Shown one piece after another: positions 17,109 to 25,674 of a stretch of 35,468 nucleotides of DNA. The first letter of the stretch is position 1, and every line of letters begins with the position of its first letter. The stretch spans positions 1-35,468 of the forward strand of contig CACDOF010000008.1 of the NCBI GenBank assembly GCA_902554315.1, in the 5' to 3' direction. The notes beneath the pieces were generated by a model, which ran no database searches, had not been told where the DNA came from, and saw only the letters and a list, made by a program, of their open reading frames with translations. The position numbers and the translations under genes are program-made. The stretch comes from an uncultured Pelagibacteraceae bacterium (GTDB lineage: Bacteria > Pseudomonadota > Alphaproteobacteria > Pelagibacterales > Pelagibacteraceae).

Positions 17109-18087
17109 TCTTATTATCTTTTATAAAATTTTTAATATCTTTTGCTGGATAACCCATAACTCTTGAATTATCAGGAACATTTTTTATTACTCCACTTCCT
17201 CCACCAATTTTAACATTATTTCCTATTCTGATATGTCCAGAAATTCCAGCTTGACCTCCTATCATAACCTTATCACCAAGAATAGAACTTCCAGCAAAAC
17301 CTACTTGGCCGGCTATAATGCAATTCTTGCCAATTTTAACATTGTGGGCAATGTGTACTTGATTATCTAGAAATGTATTTTCACCTATGACTGTATTTGA
17401 AATTGACCCTCTATCAATTGTGTTATTACAGCCAATCTCAACATTTTTTTTTATTATTACCATGCCAATGTGTGGATATCTGATATTGGCATTTTTTCCA
17501 GGAAAAAAACCAAATCCTTTTTTTCCAATAATTGAACCATCCAATATATTTACATTATCTTCAATAATGGTTTTCTTAATAACTACATTAGATCCAATTA
17601 TACAATTATTTCCTATTTTTACATTACTCTCAATTATTGAATTATGGCCTATAAAACAATTCTTTCCAATTTTAACATTTTTTCCAATTAGAACATTTTT
17701 TCCTAATTTTATATTTTTAAATTTTTTTTTATCAGCAAATGTTACTTTATCATCATAGGTGTCATCTAATGATTCTGGGTAAAATAATTCAGTAACTTTT
17801 GCTACGGCTAAAAAAACATTATCAACTATTAATAATGTAAATTTTTTTTTTAGCAAATTCTTACACTTATTATTTGTTATAATAGTATGGCATTTAGTTT
17901 TATTAGCGATATCGATATATTTAGCAGAATTTAAAAAAGTAATTTCTTGTTTAGAAGCTTTATCTAAATCTTTTATGTCATTTATTTTATAGTTTTTAAA
18001 TTTTAAATTTTTTATATTAAGAATTTTTAATATATCACTTAAATTGATTTTATTATTTTTTTTAAAAAAAGGATTAATATAACTCAT
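17101..18087 (-). CDS. lpxD: UDP-3-O-acylglucosamine N-acyltransferase
   Basis: Adds the second 3-hydroxyacyl chain in lipid A synthesis. The 328 residues comprise an N-terminal uridine-binding domain (about 1-115, with FLNSAKY and the TIITNNK strand) and a left-handed beta helix from about residue 125 (IKLGKNVLIGKNVKIGKN). It contains GFGFFPG near 191-197 and the catalytic histidine H248 in VHIAHNVKIG, and ends in a short helix. Its start overlaps the ompH stop as TAATG and its end overlaps fabZ by 8 bases. Confidence 0.98.
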   Translation of the reverse strand: MSYINPFFKKNNKINLSDILKILNIKNLKFKNYKINDIKDLDKASKQEITFLNSAKYIDIANKTKCHTIITNNKCKNLLKKKFTLLIVDNVFLAVAKVTELFYPESLDDTYDDKVTFADKKKFKNIKLGKNVLIGKNVKIGKNCFIGHNSIIESNVKIGNNCIIGSNVVIKKTIIEDNVNILDGSIIGKKGFGFFPGKNANIRYPHIGMVIIKKNVEIGCNNTIDRGSISNTVIGENTFLDNQVHIAHNVKIGKNCIIAGQVGFAGSSILGDKVMIGGQAGISGHIRIGNNVKIGGGSGVIKNVPDNSRVMGYPAKDIKNFIKDNKNG

Positions 18088-18599
18088 TAAAAATCAATTG
18101 TTTTTACATTATCATTCAAAATATTAATAATAATATTTGTTATATCTAATTTTTTTTTACCAACAATTATATTTTTTTTAGGTAAAACAACAGAAATAGA
18201 GTTTTCTTCAACATAATTTGTTACTATGGGGTTTAAAAAAGTCAAAATTTTCTTTGTACTTTCAATTTTAATTTTATTTATTTGATCATTTGATTTTTTA
18301 CGTTCTACTCTATAATTTTTTACTTCTTTTTTTAATTGATCAAAATTTTTGTTATATTCTGTCACTTCTATAATGTTTTTTTTAGAAATTAAATTATTTT
18401 CTTTTAATAATAATTTTTCTTCAATTTCGTTAAATTTTTTTAAATGTTTATCTTCAAAAGACTTAAGGTACTGATTTAAGGATTTACCTACAATTGAGTT
18501 ATTTAATATAAAATTAATGTCTATATATACAATTTTTGTTTCAGCAAATACATTAGAAAATTTAAAAAAAAAAATTAAAATTATTAGATATATTTTCAT
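18087..18599 (-). CDS. OmpH/Skp-family periplasmic chaperone
   Basis: This 170-residue secreted protein has a signal peptide ending near VFA/ET (residue 19), then KIVYIDINFILNNSIVGKSL, the typical OmpH opening strand and helix, and a long charged coiled coil (about 45-115) forming the tentacles that hold unfolded outer-membrane proteins. It closes with a beta segment. Position between bamA and lpxD is the standard place of skp. The start abuts the bamA stop directly (TAA then ATG). The symbol skp would be reasonable, but sequence similarity in this family is weak. Confidence 0.88.
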   Translation of the reverse strand: MKIYLIILIFFFKFSNVFAETKIVYIDINFILNNSIVGKSLNQYLKSFEDKHLKKFNEIEEKLLLKENNLISKKNIIEVTEYNKNFDQLKKEVKNYRVERKKSNDQINKIKIESTKKILTFLNPIVTNYVEENSISVVLPKKNIIVGKKKLDITNIIINILNDNVKTIDF

Positions 18600-20858
18600 T
18601 TAGAATGATGTTCCAATTCTAAATCTGAATGACTCAGTTTTATCTGTAGAAGCTTCAGAAAGTGGAATGGCATAAGAAAATGTTAAAGGACCCACTACAG
18701 TAAACCAATTGATTGCAAGTCCCGTGGCTGATCTTATTTTATCTGAGTCTAATGAACTATCATAATCAACATGCCAGAGATTTGCAGCATCTAAGAATAA
18801 ACTTACATCAACATTTTCATATCCACTTAAAACATTGGGTAAAGTTGTATTAAGATTTATTGCAGTACCATAATTTCCACCTACATATTCAGTGCCGTCT
18901 TTTGGACCTATCTTTCCAGACTCAAAACCTCTCAATTTGCTACTTGGTATAAATACTCTTCTTGATACTCTAACCTCTTCATCAATAGAATTTACAGACT
19001 TAAGAAAAACTTTACCTGACAATATTAAATTATCTCCGACGGAATAATACTTTGAGGCATTAAATGTATTTTCTATAGACAAATCTTCTGAATAAATAGG
19101 TAAAACTTGTGAAAAACTTGTTTTGTAACCATCTGTAGGTTGATAATTTTGATCCAATTTATTTAATACCAAGCTATATTTAAATAAATTTTCAAAGTAA
19201 TCTCCTTCTTGTTTTTTAATTGTTGATGAAGCTTGAGATGAGGTTTCAAGTTTCTCGTAATACGTTGATATATCCATATTAACATAAAAGTTTTCGTATT
19301 GTTCAAATCCTGTGCCAAATCCTAGCCCTGTTCTAGAAGTTTCATATCCACTATCTGTCATGTAATCTGAAGTTATGCTCTCTACTTTTATATTTAATGA
19401 TTTGTCAGAGTTTCTAAAATTTGGATTATTAACAGAAAAAACACCCTTAATTTGATCATCGGATAGGGTAGCGTTTGCAATTACATTTATTCCTTTGCCT
19501 AAATAATTTTTTTCATTGATGCCGGCAGAAATTGAAGTTCCAGAAGTTCCAGTTCCTGCTCCAGCAAAAATCTCACCAGTAGGCTGCTCCTCAACAAAAA
19601 TATCAATGATTTTCTTTTGTGCTTCTTTAGAATCTTTGACTTGAGACTCAACAGTTCTAAAAATTCTTTTAGATTTAATATTATTAATTGATTTATTAAA
19701 TAAAATTTTATTAAAAGCATCACCCTCATCTACAATTAAAGCATTTCTTATTACTTTTTCTTCTGTTATATAATTTCCAAAAATATTTATTTGCTCTACG
19801 AAAAACTTTTCTAAATCTTCAAATAAAAATTCAATATTGATTTTATTTTTTTCAACAATTTTTTCGTTATACTTTGCATTAATAAAAACAAATTCTTTTT
19901 GTAAAGCAATTAAATCTATTTCATTTAAAATATTATTTAGTGAGTTAACAGAATATTTTTTCCCTTTAAGTCTTTCAAAAATCTTATCTAATTTTAAAAA
20001 ATTCTCATTAGCAAAATTGTCATCAATTTTTAAAGAAATATCATTAAAATAAAATTTTTCACCTGAGTCTATGTTAAAATTTAATTCAAAAAATTTATCT
20101 TCAATTGTTTTTGCGTAAGTAGATTTAATTTTAACATTATAATATCCTTTATTTTTAAAATATTTCAATAAAAGATTTTTATCCATTTGTAATCTACGTT
20201 CATCTAGATATTTATCCTTAGAGATTATTTTCCAAAATCTACCTTCTTCAGATTTAATTACATTCCTTAATTTTGAATCTTTAAAAACTTTATTTCCAAG
20301 AAAGTTAATTTTTTTAATTATAGCTCTATCACCTAATTCAAAAACATAAATAATGTCTACAGAGTTATTAGTATTATTTATTACTTTAGTATTTATTTTA
20401 ACAAAGTAAAAACCAGAATTTCTCAAGGAATTAATTAATAAATTCTTTTGGTCTTTGATTTTATTAATTAAAAAAGGATATTTTTCATTTTTTTTAGTTA
20501 CTTCTCTCAATGAATTTAATATTTCCTTGTTTTTAATTCCTTCAAGTTTTATTGTTTGAATTATTGGATTCTCCTCTACTATAATTTCTAAAATATTATC
20601 ATTAAATTTCATTTCAACTTTTTTGAAATAATTAGTGCTATATAAATTTTTTATTGCATTATTCAAAATATTTTGATCAATAATTTTGCCTTTATCAAGT
20701 TCAGAAAACATTACGATGGTTTCTTTTGCTAATCTTTGATTGCCGGTAATTTTAAAATCATTTAAAATTTCAGAAAATGCCAAACTGAAATTGAAAAGAG
20801 AAACAAAAAAAATAAAAAAAAGATTTAATCTAAATTTTGTATTCAAGTTTATTAACAT
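18600..20858 (-). CDS. bamA: Outer-membrane protein assembly factor BamA
   Basis: Core of the machine that folds beta-barrel proteins into the outer membrane. The 752 residues comprise a signal peptide (hydrophobic 10-27, cleavage near AFS/E), periplasmic POTRA repeats up to about residue 425 (for example FVEQINIFGNYITEEKVIR near 350), and a 16-stranded barrel beginning at GEIFAGAGTG. The loop-6 RGF motif is present (KLRGFESGKIGP, near 640), and the protein ends FRFRIGTSF with the terminal phenylalanine signal. The ATG at 20858 makes a 29-base overlap with ispC; an in-frame TTG at 20846 would shorten it to 17, and the choice is uncertain. The rseP gene, usual just upstream, is absent. Confidence 0.97.
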   Translation of the reverse strand: MLINLNTKFRLNLFFIFFVSLFNFSLAFSEILNDFKITGNQRLAKETIVMFSELDKGKIIDQNILNNAIKNLYSTNYFKKVEMKFNDNILEIIVEENPIIQTIKLEGIKNKEILNSLREVTKKNEKYPFLINKIKDQKNLLINSLRNSGFYFVKINTKVINNTNNSVDIIYVFELGDRAIIKKINFLGNKVFKDSKLRNVIKSEEGRFWKIISKDKYLDERRLQMDKNLLLKYFKNKGYYNVKIKSTYAKTIEDKFFELNFNIDSGEKFYFNDISLKIDDNFANENFLKLDKIFERLKGKKYSVNSLNNILNEIDLIALQKEFVFINAKYNEKIVEKNKINIEFLFEDLEKFFVEQINIFGNYITEEKVIRNALIVDEGDAFNKILFNKSINNIKSKRIFRTVESQVKDSKEAQKKIIDIFVEEQPTGEIFAGAGTGTSGTSISAGINEKNYLGKGINVIANATLSDDQIKGVFSVNNPNFRNSDKSLNIKVESITSDYMTDSGYETSRTGLGFGTGFEQYENFYVNMDISTYYEKLETSSQASSTIKKQEGDYFENLFKYSLVLNKLDQNYQPTDGYKTSFSQVLPIYSEDLSIENTFNASKYYSVGDNLILSGKVFLKSVNSIDEEVRVSRRVFIPSSKLRGFESGKIGPKDGTEYVGGNYGTAINLNTTLPNVLSGYENVDVSLFLDAANLWHVDYDSSLDSDKIRSATGLAINWFTVVGPLTFSYAIPLSEASTDKTESFRFRIGTSF

Positions 20859-22023
20859 TATATTTTAGATATTTGTTAAGATAATTTAATGTTTTTTTTA
20901 CCATAATTTTAATATCATTTATATTATTAGGAGATGATCTAAAATATTTAGTAAAATAAGGCATTTTAATTAAATCAAGTAAAGTTTTATGAATAGTAAT
21001 ATATGAAATTTTATTATTAAGATACCTTTTAACCAATTCATCATTAATGGTAATCAAAATAGTTTCAAAATATGTATTCAAATATTTATTTTTTAAAATT
21101 TTTAATAAAGGAAAATTTTTTATATCTGGTTTAATAAAATTTTCACCATTTAAAATTTTGAAATTAAAATTTTTATTATTAAAAAAAAATTTTTCATTTG
21201 ATTTATATAATGAATTTAAAATAGGTATTTGCATAGTGGTGTCATGAGCAATAAATTTTGTAAGCCCTGTTTTAAAATGAACTATTGCATGAACGTAAGA
21301 TTTAGGATGAATAAGAATTTCAAAATTTTCATATCCAAGATTAAATATCTTTATAGCCTCTAACACTTCAAATATTTTATTCATCATTGTTGCAGAATCA
21401 ATTGAAATTTTTTTTCCCATACTCCAATTTGGATGATTTAATGCAAATTTAGGTTTTATATTATGAATTTTTGATAATTTTTTTTTTAAAAATGGACCAC
21501 CAGATGCAGTTAAATATATTTTTTTTATGTTTTCTTTATTTTCATTTTTAATTATTGACCAAATTGAAAAATGTTCAGAGTCAATTGGTACAAGATCAGT
21601 TTTATACTTATCCAATTCCTTTTTAATTAAATGCCATCCACATATAATTGATTCCTTATTTGCTAGGGATATATTTTTTGAATATTTAACAATTTTTAAA
21701 GTGGGTTCAAGACCATCGATTCCCGAAATAGCGTTTATTGTGCAAAATACTTTTTTTTTAATTTTATTTAAGGCATCATCAATATTGAAGTAGACGTTGA
21801 TTTTTTTTTTTTTAAACTTTTTTTCAAAAATTTGATATTTAACTATATTATTTATCAAAACATGCTTAACATTAAATTCTATTGCTTGTTTGTATATAGT
21901 ATTTATATTTGAATTAGTTGATAATAAATGTATTTTAAAATTTTTTTTATTTTTTTTTAATACTTTAATTGTAGATTTGCCTATTGATCCGGTTGAACCT
22001 AATATTATTAAATCTTTTATCAT
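20830..22023 (-). CDS. ispC: 1-deoxy-D-xylulose 5-phosphate reductoisomerase
   Basis: First committed step of the MEP isoprenoid pathway (also called dxr). The length of 397 residues is standard. The NADPH loop is ILGSTGSIGKST at 7-18, the metal site is PIDSEHFSIW near 146-155, and NKESIICGWHLI, LTASGGPF and HPNWSMGKKISIDSATM are clear signatures. It carries a run of 13 A residues on the coding strand (21801-21813) encoding K71-K74, which could be slippage-prone. The start overlaps the cdsA stop as TAATG. Product flow goes on to UppS in the same operon. Confidence 0.98.
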   Translation of the reverse strand: MIKDLIILGSTGSIGKSTIKVLKKNKKNFKIHLLSTNSNINTIYKQAIEFNVKHVLINNIVKYQIFEKKFKKKKINVYFNIDDALNKIKKKVFCTINAISGIDGLEPTLKIVKYSKNISLANKESIICGWHLIKKELDKYKTDLVPIDSEHFSIWSIIKNENKENIKKIYLTASGGPFLKKKLSKIHNIKPKFALNHPNWSMGKKISIDSATMMNKIFEVLEAIKIFNLGYENFEILIHPKSYVHAIVHFKTGLTKFIAHDTTMQIPILNSLYKSNEKFFFNNKNFNFKILNGENFIKPDIKNFPLLKILKNKYLNTYFETILITINDELVKRYLNNKISYITIHKTLLDLIKMPYFTKYFRSSPNNINDIKIMVKKTLNYLNKYLKYNVNKLEYKI

Positions 22024-22664
22024 TATAAGGATATTATTATAATTCCAATTGGAATGGTAAATAAAATTCCATCTAATCTGTCTAATAATCCTCCATGTCC
22101 AGGAAGAAAAGTTCCAGTATCTTTAATTTTTGCTTTTCTTTTTAAGTAAGATACAAATAAATCCCCTAACTGAGATATTGTAGAAATTATAATTGTTAAT
22201 AAAAGAATATTTATTTTTAAATTAAGATCGCTAAAAAAAATACTAGATGCAAGTAATGATAAAAAATATGAGCCAATCATACCGGCATATGTTTTGTTGG
22301 GGCTTATTTTTGTGATTTTTTTTCCTTTAAAAAATTTACCAAATATATAACCGCCCATATCAGTAGAAATGCATATGGTTATAAGGAAAAGTAACTGGAT
22401 CTTATTTTCATTTATATTTGATAATAAAAAAAGCCAAATACTTAGTGAAAAAATAATTATGTAACAAACTGTTAGAAAAATAATTATTAAATTCAAAAAT
22501 TTTTTTTTATTCAAAATTTTTGCAAAAATATCATTAAATTCTTTTAAGGTTAAAAATGCTATTATTAATAGAGCAAATGTTAAAAATATATAACTAACAA
22601 AACATAAATATAAAAAAATCAATAAAAAAAATGATGTTAATATTCTTTTCTTAATTTCGGTCAA
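22023..22664 (-). CDS. cdsA: Phosphatidate cytidylyltransferase (CDP-diglyceride synthetase)
   Basis: Makes CDP-diacylglycerol, the branch point for membrane phospholipids. The 213-residue membrane protein has about six hydrophobic segments and the C-terminal CdsA signature at about 175-201: LKRKAKIKDTG, PGHGGLLDRLDG. It is shorter than the E. coli enzyme (about 285) because N-terminal segments are reduced, as in other alphaproteobacteria. The start is TTG at 22664, overlapping the uppS TGA stop as TTGA; this four-base overlap mirrors the ATGA junctions nearby and supports the start. CTP for the reaction comes from PyrG. Confidence 0.95.
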   Translation of the reverse strand: MTEIKKRILTSFFLLIFLYLCFVSYIFLTFALLIIAFLTLKEFNDIFAKILNKKKFLNLIIIFLTVCYIIIFSLSIWLFLLSNINENKIQLLFLITICISTDMGGYIFGKFFKGKKITKISPNKTYAGMIGSYFLSLLASSIFFSDLNLKINILLLTIIISTISQLGDLFVSYLKRKAKIKDTGTFLPGHGGLLDRLDGILFTIPIGIIIISL

Positions 22665-23341
22665 TTTAAACCACCAAAATTTCTATGAATATTTTTAAAT
22701 TTTTTCATAATTTTATTAAAGTCTCTTTTGTTAAAATCTGGCCATAACTTTTTTTCAAAAAATATTTCAGTATATATTGATTGCCAAATTAAAAAGTTGC
22801 TCAATCTATTTGTATTTCCAGTTCTAATTAATATCTCTGGATCTGGTATATTTTTTGTGTATAAATGTTTTGATATATTTTTCTCATTAATTTTTAATGA
22901 TGATTTATTTAACTTTTTTACTGAGTTCACTATTTCTTCTCTTGATCCATAATTTAAAGCTATATTAATCTGAATTTTATTATTTTTTTTAGTTTTTTTT
23001 TCAGCAATTTTTAATTTTTTTTTTAAATTTTGTGGAAATTTTCTAATATTACCCAAAACTTTAATTCTTATGTTTTTTTTTTTTAGATTTACCAGCTCCT
23101 TGTCTAGATAATTTTCTAAAAGATTAAACAATAGATTAATTTCATTAATTGGTCTTTTCCAGTTCTCTGTTGAAAAAGTGTACAAAGTTAGAAATTTTAT
23201 TTTATTTTCAATTGCTGCTATAATTATCTTTTCAACTGATTTAATTCCTTCTTTATGTCCATAATTTCGTGATTTTTTTCTTTTTAAACCCCATCTACCA
23301 TTACCATCCATTATTATGGCTACATGTTTGGGTATAATCAT
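22661..23341 (-). CDS. uppS: Isoprenyl transferase (undecaprenyl diphosphate synthase)
   Basis: Builds the C55 lipid carrier for peptidoglycan and polysaccharide by cis-condensation. The 226 residues include HVAIIMDGNGRWG (D12, N14, R16) for diphosphate and magnesium binding, FSTENWKRP, ALNYGSREEI, and PDPEILIRTG followed by RLSNFLIWQ near the C-terminus. The usual RTSGEQRLSNF reads RTGNTNRLSNF here, a small variation in the substrate-binding segment. It overlaps frr by four bases (ATGA) and cdsA by TTGA. Confidence 0.97.
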   Translation of the reverse strand: MIIPKHVAIIMDGNGRWGLKRKKSRNYGHKEGIKSVEKIIIAAIENKIKFLTLYTFSTENWKRPINEINLLFNLLENYLDKELVNLKKKNIRIKVLGNIRKFPQNLKKKLKIAEKKTKKNNKIQINIALNYGSREEIVNSVKKLNKSSLKINEKNISKHLYTKNIPDPEILIRTGNTNRLSNFLIWQSIYTEIFFEKKLWPDFNKRDFNKIMKKFKNIHRNFGGLN

Positions 23342-23889
23342 ATCTTCATTATTTCTTCTTCTTTTGAAATAACTTTTTCATCAATTTTTTTAATTTGATC
23401 GTCAGTGTTTTCTTGTATTATTTTTTCATTTTTCTTAACTTCATCTTCTGAAATATTTTTTTCTTTTAACATTTTTTTTAATTCGTCATTAGCTTCTCTT
23501 CTTATATTTCTAATAGATATTTTACATTTTTCACCTGTGGTTTTAATAATTTTTTTTATTTCATTTCTTCTTTCTTCACTTAAATCTGGAACTGGAAGTC
23601 TAATAAGCTGACCATCAATATGAGGATTAAGTCCAAGTTCTGATTTCTTAATTGCGGTATCAATTAATGTAACATTATTTATATCCCAAACTTGTATATT
23701 TATTGTTCTTGCCTCTGGAGTCGTTATGCTTCCCAATTGATTAATTGGCATTTTTTGTCCATATACATCAACTTTTACTAAATCCAACATATTGGCGTTG
23801 GCTCTTCCGGTTCTCAGAGATGCCAAATCTTGAATAAAAACTTCATATGTTTTATTCATTTTTTCTTTATATAGTTTTTCGTTAAACAT
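23338..23889 (-). CDS. frr: Ribosome recycling factor
   Basis: Splits post-termination ribosomes with EF-G. The 183 residues show the three-helix bundle plus the hinge domain typical of RRF: SLRTGRANANMLD near 25-37, VYGQKMPINQLGSIT, VWDINNV, LIRLPVPDLSEERRNEI, and the closing helix with IRREANDELKK. The start overlaps the tsf stop as TAATG. In most bacteria pyrH lies between tsf and frr; here they touch, so UMP kinase must be encoded elsewhere. Confidence 0.98.
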   Translation of the reverse strand: MFNEKLYKEKMNKTYEVFIQDLASLRTGRANANMLDLVKVDVYGQKMPINQLGSITTPEARTINIQVWDINNVTLIDTAIKKSELGLNPHIDGQLIRLPVPDLSEERRNEIKKIIKTTGEKCKISIRNIRREANDELKKMLKEKNISEDEVKKNEKIIQENTDDQIKKIDEKVISKEEEIMKI

Positions 23890-24740
23890 TACTCACCAAT
23901 CTTTATTCTAATAAATTCATTAATTTTAATATTATTTAAACCTATTTCATTTATAATATCTTTAACTTTTTTTTTTGGTTCCATTACCCAATCTTGGGTC
24001 ATCAAAGCATTTTCCTCTTTAAATTTGTTAATTTTACCTATACTAATTTTTTCAGCAATTTCAGAGGGTTTTCCTGAATTTTTAAGCTCCTCTGATATCA
24101 ATTGAAGCTCTTTATCTAAAACATTTTTTTCTATTTTTTCAGATGTTATTGCAATTGGATTGGAGGCTGCAATATGCATTGATAATTGTTTTCCAAACAG
24201 ATCGAGAACATCATTTTTATCAGGACCGTCTAAAGATACAATAACCGCAAGTTTAGAAACGTTATCTTTAATTATAGAGTGTTGATATATATAATTTTTT
24301 GAGTTTTCAATATTTATAGTTTTAATTTTTCCGATTGTAATTTTTTCTCCAATTTTGGCAATTAATGCAACAAGGTTTTCCTCTACTGTTTTGTCATTTT
24401 TCATTTTTGAGGTATTGAGTTTGCTTAAATCTGATGAACATTCATTGTTAAGTTCACTGAGCTCCTTAACAAAAGTAATAAAATCATCATTTTTTGCAAC
24501 GAAGTCAGTTTCACAATTTATTTGTATTATTGAAGTTTTTTTTTCATTACCTGAAATAACTATTACACCTTCTTTAGCATCTCTTAACATTTTTTTAGAA
24601 GCTTTTGCTATACCTTTTATTCTTAAAATTTCTACAGCTTTATCTAAATCATTGTTTGATTCTTTCAATGCAGCACTACAATCTTTAAAGCCAGCACCTG
24701 TAGATTGTCGTAATTTTTTTACTTTTTCAATTTCGCTCAT
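23889..24740 (-). CDS. tsf: Translation elongation factor Ts
   Basis: Nucleotide-exchange factor for EF-Tu. The 283 residues have an N-terminal UBA-like domain ([21 protein letters not shown]) and the EF-Tu contact motif [12 protein letters not shown] at 76-87, which are diagnostic. The C-terminal part is close to the normal length. It follows rpsB after 20 bases, the near-universal rpsB-tsf pair, so it is probably also controlled by the rpsB leader. Confidence 0.98.
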   Translation of the reverse strand: MSEIEKVKKLRQSTGAGFKDCSAALKESNNDLDKAVEILRIKGIAKASKKMLRDAKEGVIVISGNEKKTSIIQINCETDFVAKNDDFITFVKELSELNNECSSDLSKLNTSKMKNDKTVEENLVALIAKIGEKITIGKIKTINIENSKNYIYQHSIIKDNVSKLAVIVSLDGPDKNDVLDLFGKQLSMHIAASNPIAITSEKIEKNVLDKELQLISEELKNSGKPSEIAEKISIGKINKFKEENALMTQDWVMEPKKKVKDIINEIGLNNIKINEFIRIKIGE

Positions 24741-24760
24741 TTTTTAAAATTTAACTATGA

Positions 24761-25549
24761 TTATTTGACAACTTCTTCAGTCTTTTTTTCTTTGATATTT
24801 TTTTTAATAACTGTTTCATTATTTTTTGGATTTAAGTCCTGATTTAAGTCTACATTGTTAGGCAGATCTTTTTTTGCATTATTAATTGTTTCTTTTAGTA
24901 GATTGCAATAAAGATCTATAGATCTCCTTGCGTCATCATTTCCAGGTATTGGATAGTCTATTCCTTCAGGATCTGAATTAGTATCTAAAATTGCTATAAC
25001 TGGAATTCCAAGTTTTACAGATTCCTTAATAGCTAATGATTCATAATTTGTATCAATTACAAACACTAAATCTGGAACTTTTTTCATATCAGCAATTCCA
25101 CCCAATGATCTCTGCAACTTATCTCTTTGACCGCTCATTTTTAGAAGTTCTTTTTTTGTAAATCCTCTGTTTTCTGATGAGAGGTCTGAATTAATTTTTT
25201 CTAATTTCTTTATTGAATTTGAAATTGTACCCCAATTAGTAAGCATCCCTCCCAACCATCTATAATTAACGTAAAATTGATTTGTTTCATTTGCTAACTC
25301 AGCTATAGCTTCAGAAGCTTGTTTTTTGGTTGATATAAATAATATTTTTCCTCCAGATGAGATGGTTGAATAAACTTTTTCTAGTGCTATTTTAGTTAAT
25401 TCTATAGTTTGTGTTAAATCAATAATATGTATTGAATCTCTTTTTCCAAAAATAAATTTTTTCATTTTTGGATTCCATCTTAAAGTTTTATGTCCAAGAT
25501 GTACTCCCGCTTCTAATAATTGTTCGATTGTTATATTTGGTATATTCAT
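24761..25549 (-). CDS. rpsB: 30S ribosomal protein S2
   Basis: The 262 residues start [20 protein letters not shown], with [52 protein letters not shown] and [23 protein letters not shown], the standard S2 landmarks. A charged lysine-, asparagine- and glutamate-rich tail of about 30 residues extends the C-terminus. Translation starts 8 bases after a GGGA-type purine block that lies at the end of a GC-rich structured leader. It is the first gene of the translation and envelope operon running to lpxB. Confidence 0.99.
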   Translation of the reverse strand: MNIPNITIEQLLEAGVHLGHKTLRWNPKMKKFIFGKRDSIHIIDLTQTIELTKIALEKVYSTISSGGKILFISTKKQASEAIAELANETNQFYVNYRWLGGMLTNWGTISNSIKKLEKINSDLSSENRGFTKKELLKMSGQRDKLQRSLGGIADMKKVPDLVFVIDTNYESLAIKESVKLGIPVIAILDTNSDPEGIDYPIPGNDDARRSIDLYCNLLKETINNAKKDLPNNVDLNQDLNPKNNETVIKKNIKEKKTEEVVK

Positions 25550-25621
25550 ATTTTTTCCCGGTTATGCCACCACAATCACTGCCACTTAAGGACCGGAGGT
25601 ATAAAACCAGAAATTGTGTGC
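25550..25621 (-). ncRNA. Structured rpsB leader RNA, possible S2 autoregulatory element
   Basis: This short leader is markedly richer in G+C than its surroundings. On the minus strand CACAAT (25618-25613) can pair with ATTGTG (25576-25571), and CCGGT inside that loop (25596-25592) can pair with ACCGG (25562-25558) beyond the stem, a possible H-type pseudoknot. The ACCGG arm overlaps the purine block just before the rpsB ATG, so folding could hide the ribosome-binding site. Ribosomal protein leaders, including one at rpsB in Pelagibacter, have been reported; I recall this but cannot verify that this is the same motif. Protein S2 as ligand is inferred. Confidence 0.6.
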
Positions 25622-25628
25622 GTGTTAA

Positions 25629-25657
25629 TTTACAGAGGTAATTACAAAATTAATCAA
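25629..25657 (-). promoter_or_regulatory. Candidate rpsB promoter
   Basis: On the minus strand TTGATT (25657-25652) and TGTAAA (25634-25629) are separated by 17 bases. The predicted start of transcription, near 25621, falls right at the 5' edge of the GC-rich leader stem, which makes the pairing more believable than a random AT-rich match. It lies in the 125-base gap between dnaE and rpsB, the largest gene-free stretch in the window. Confidence 0.5.
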
Positions 25658-25674
25658 AAAATACAAGTATTATT

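Noticed and set aside
17387-17758. Plus-strand open frame of 123 codons inside lpxD
   Set aside because: Arises from the antisense of hexapeptide repeats; the regular pattern of prolines and isoleucines mirrors lpxD.
17101-18087. Repeats in lpxD and lpxA as DNA repeats
   Set aside because: They reflect the hexapeptide protein repeat of the left-handed beta helix, not duplicated DNA.
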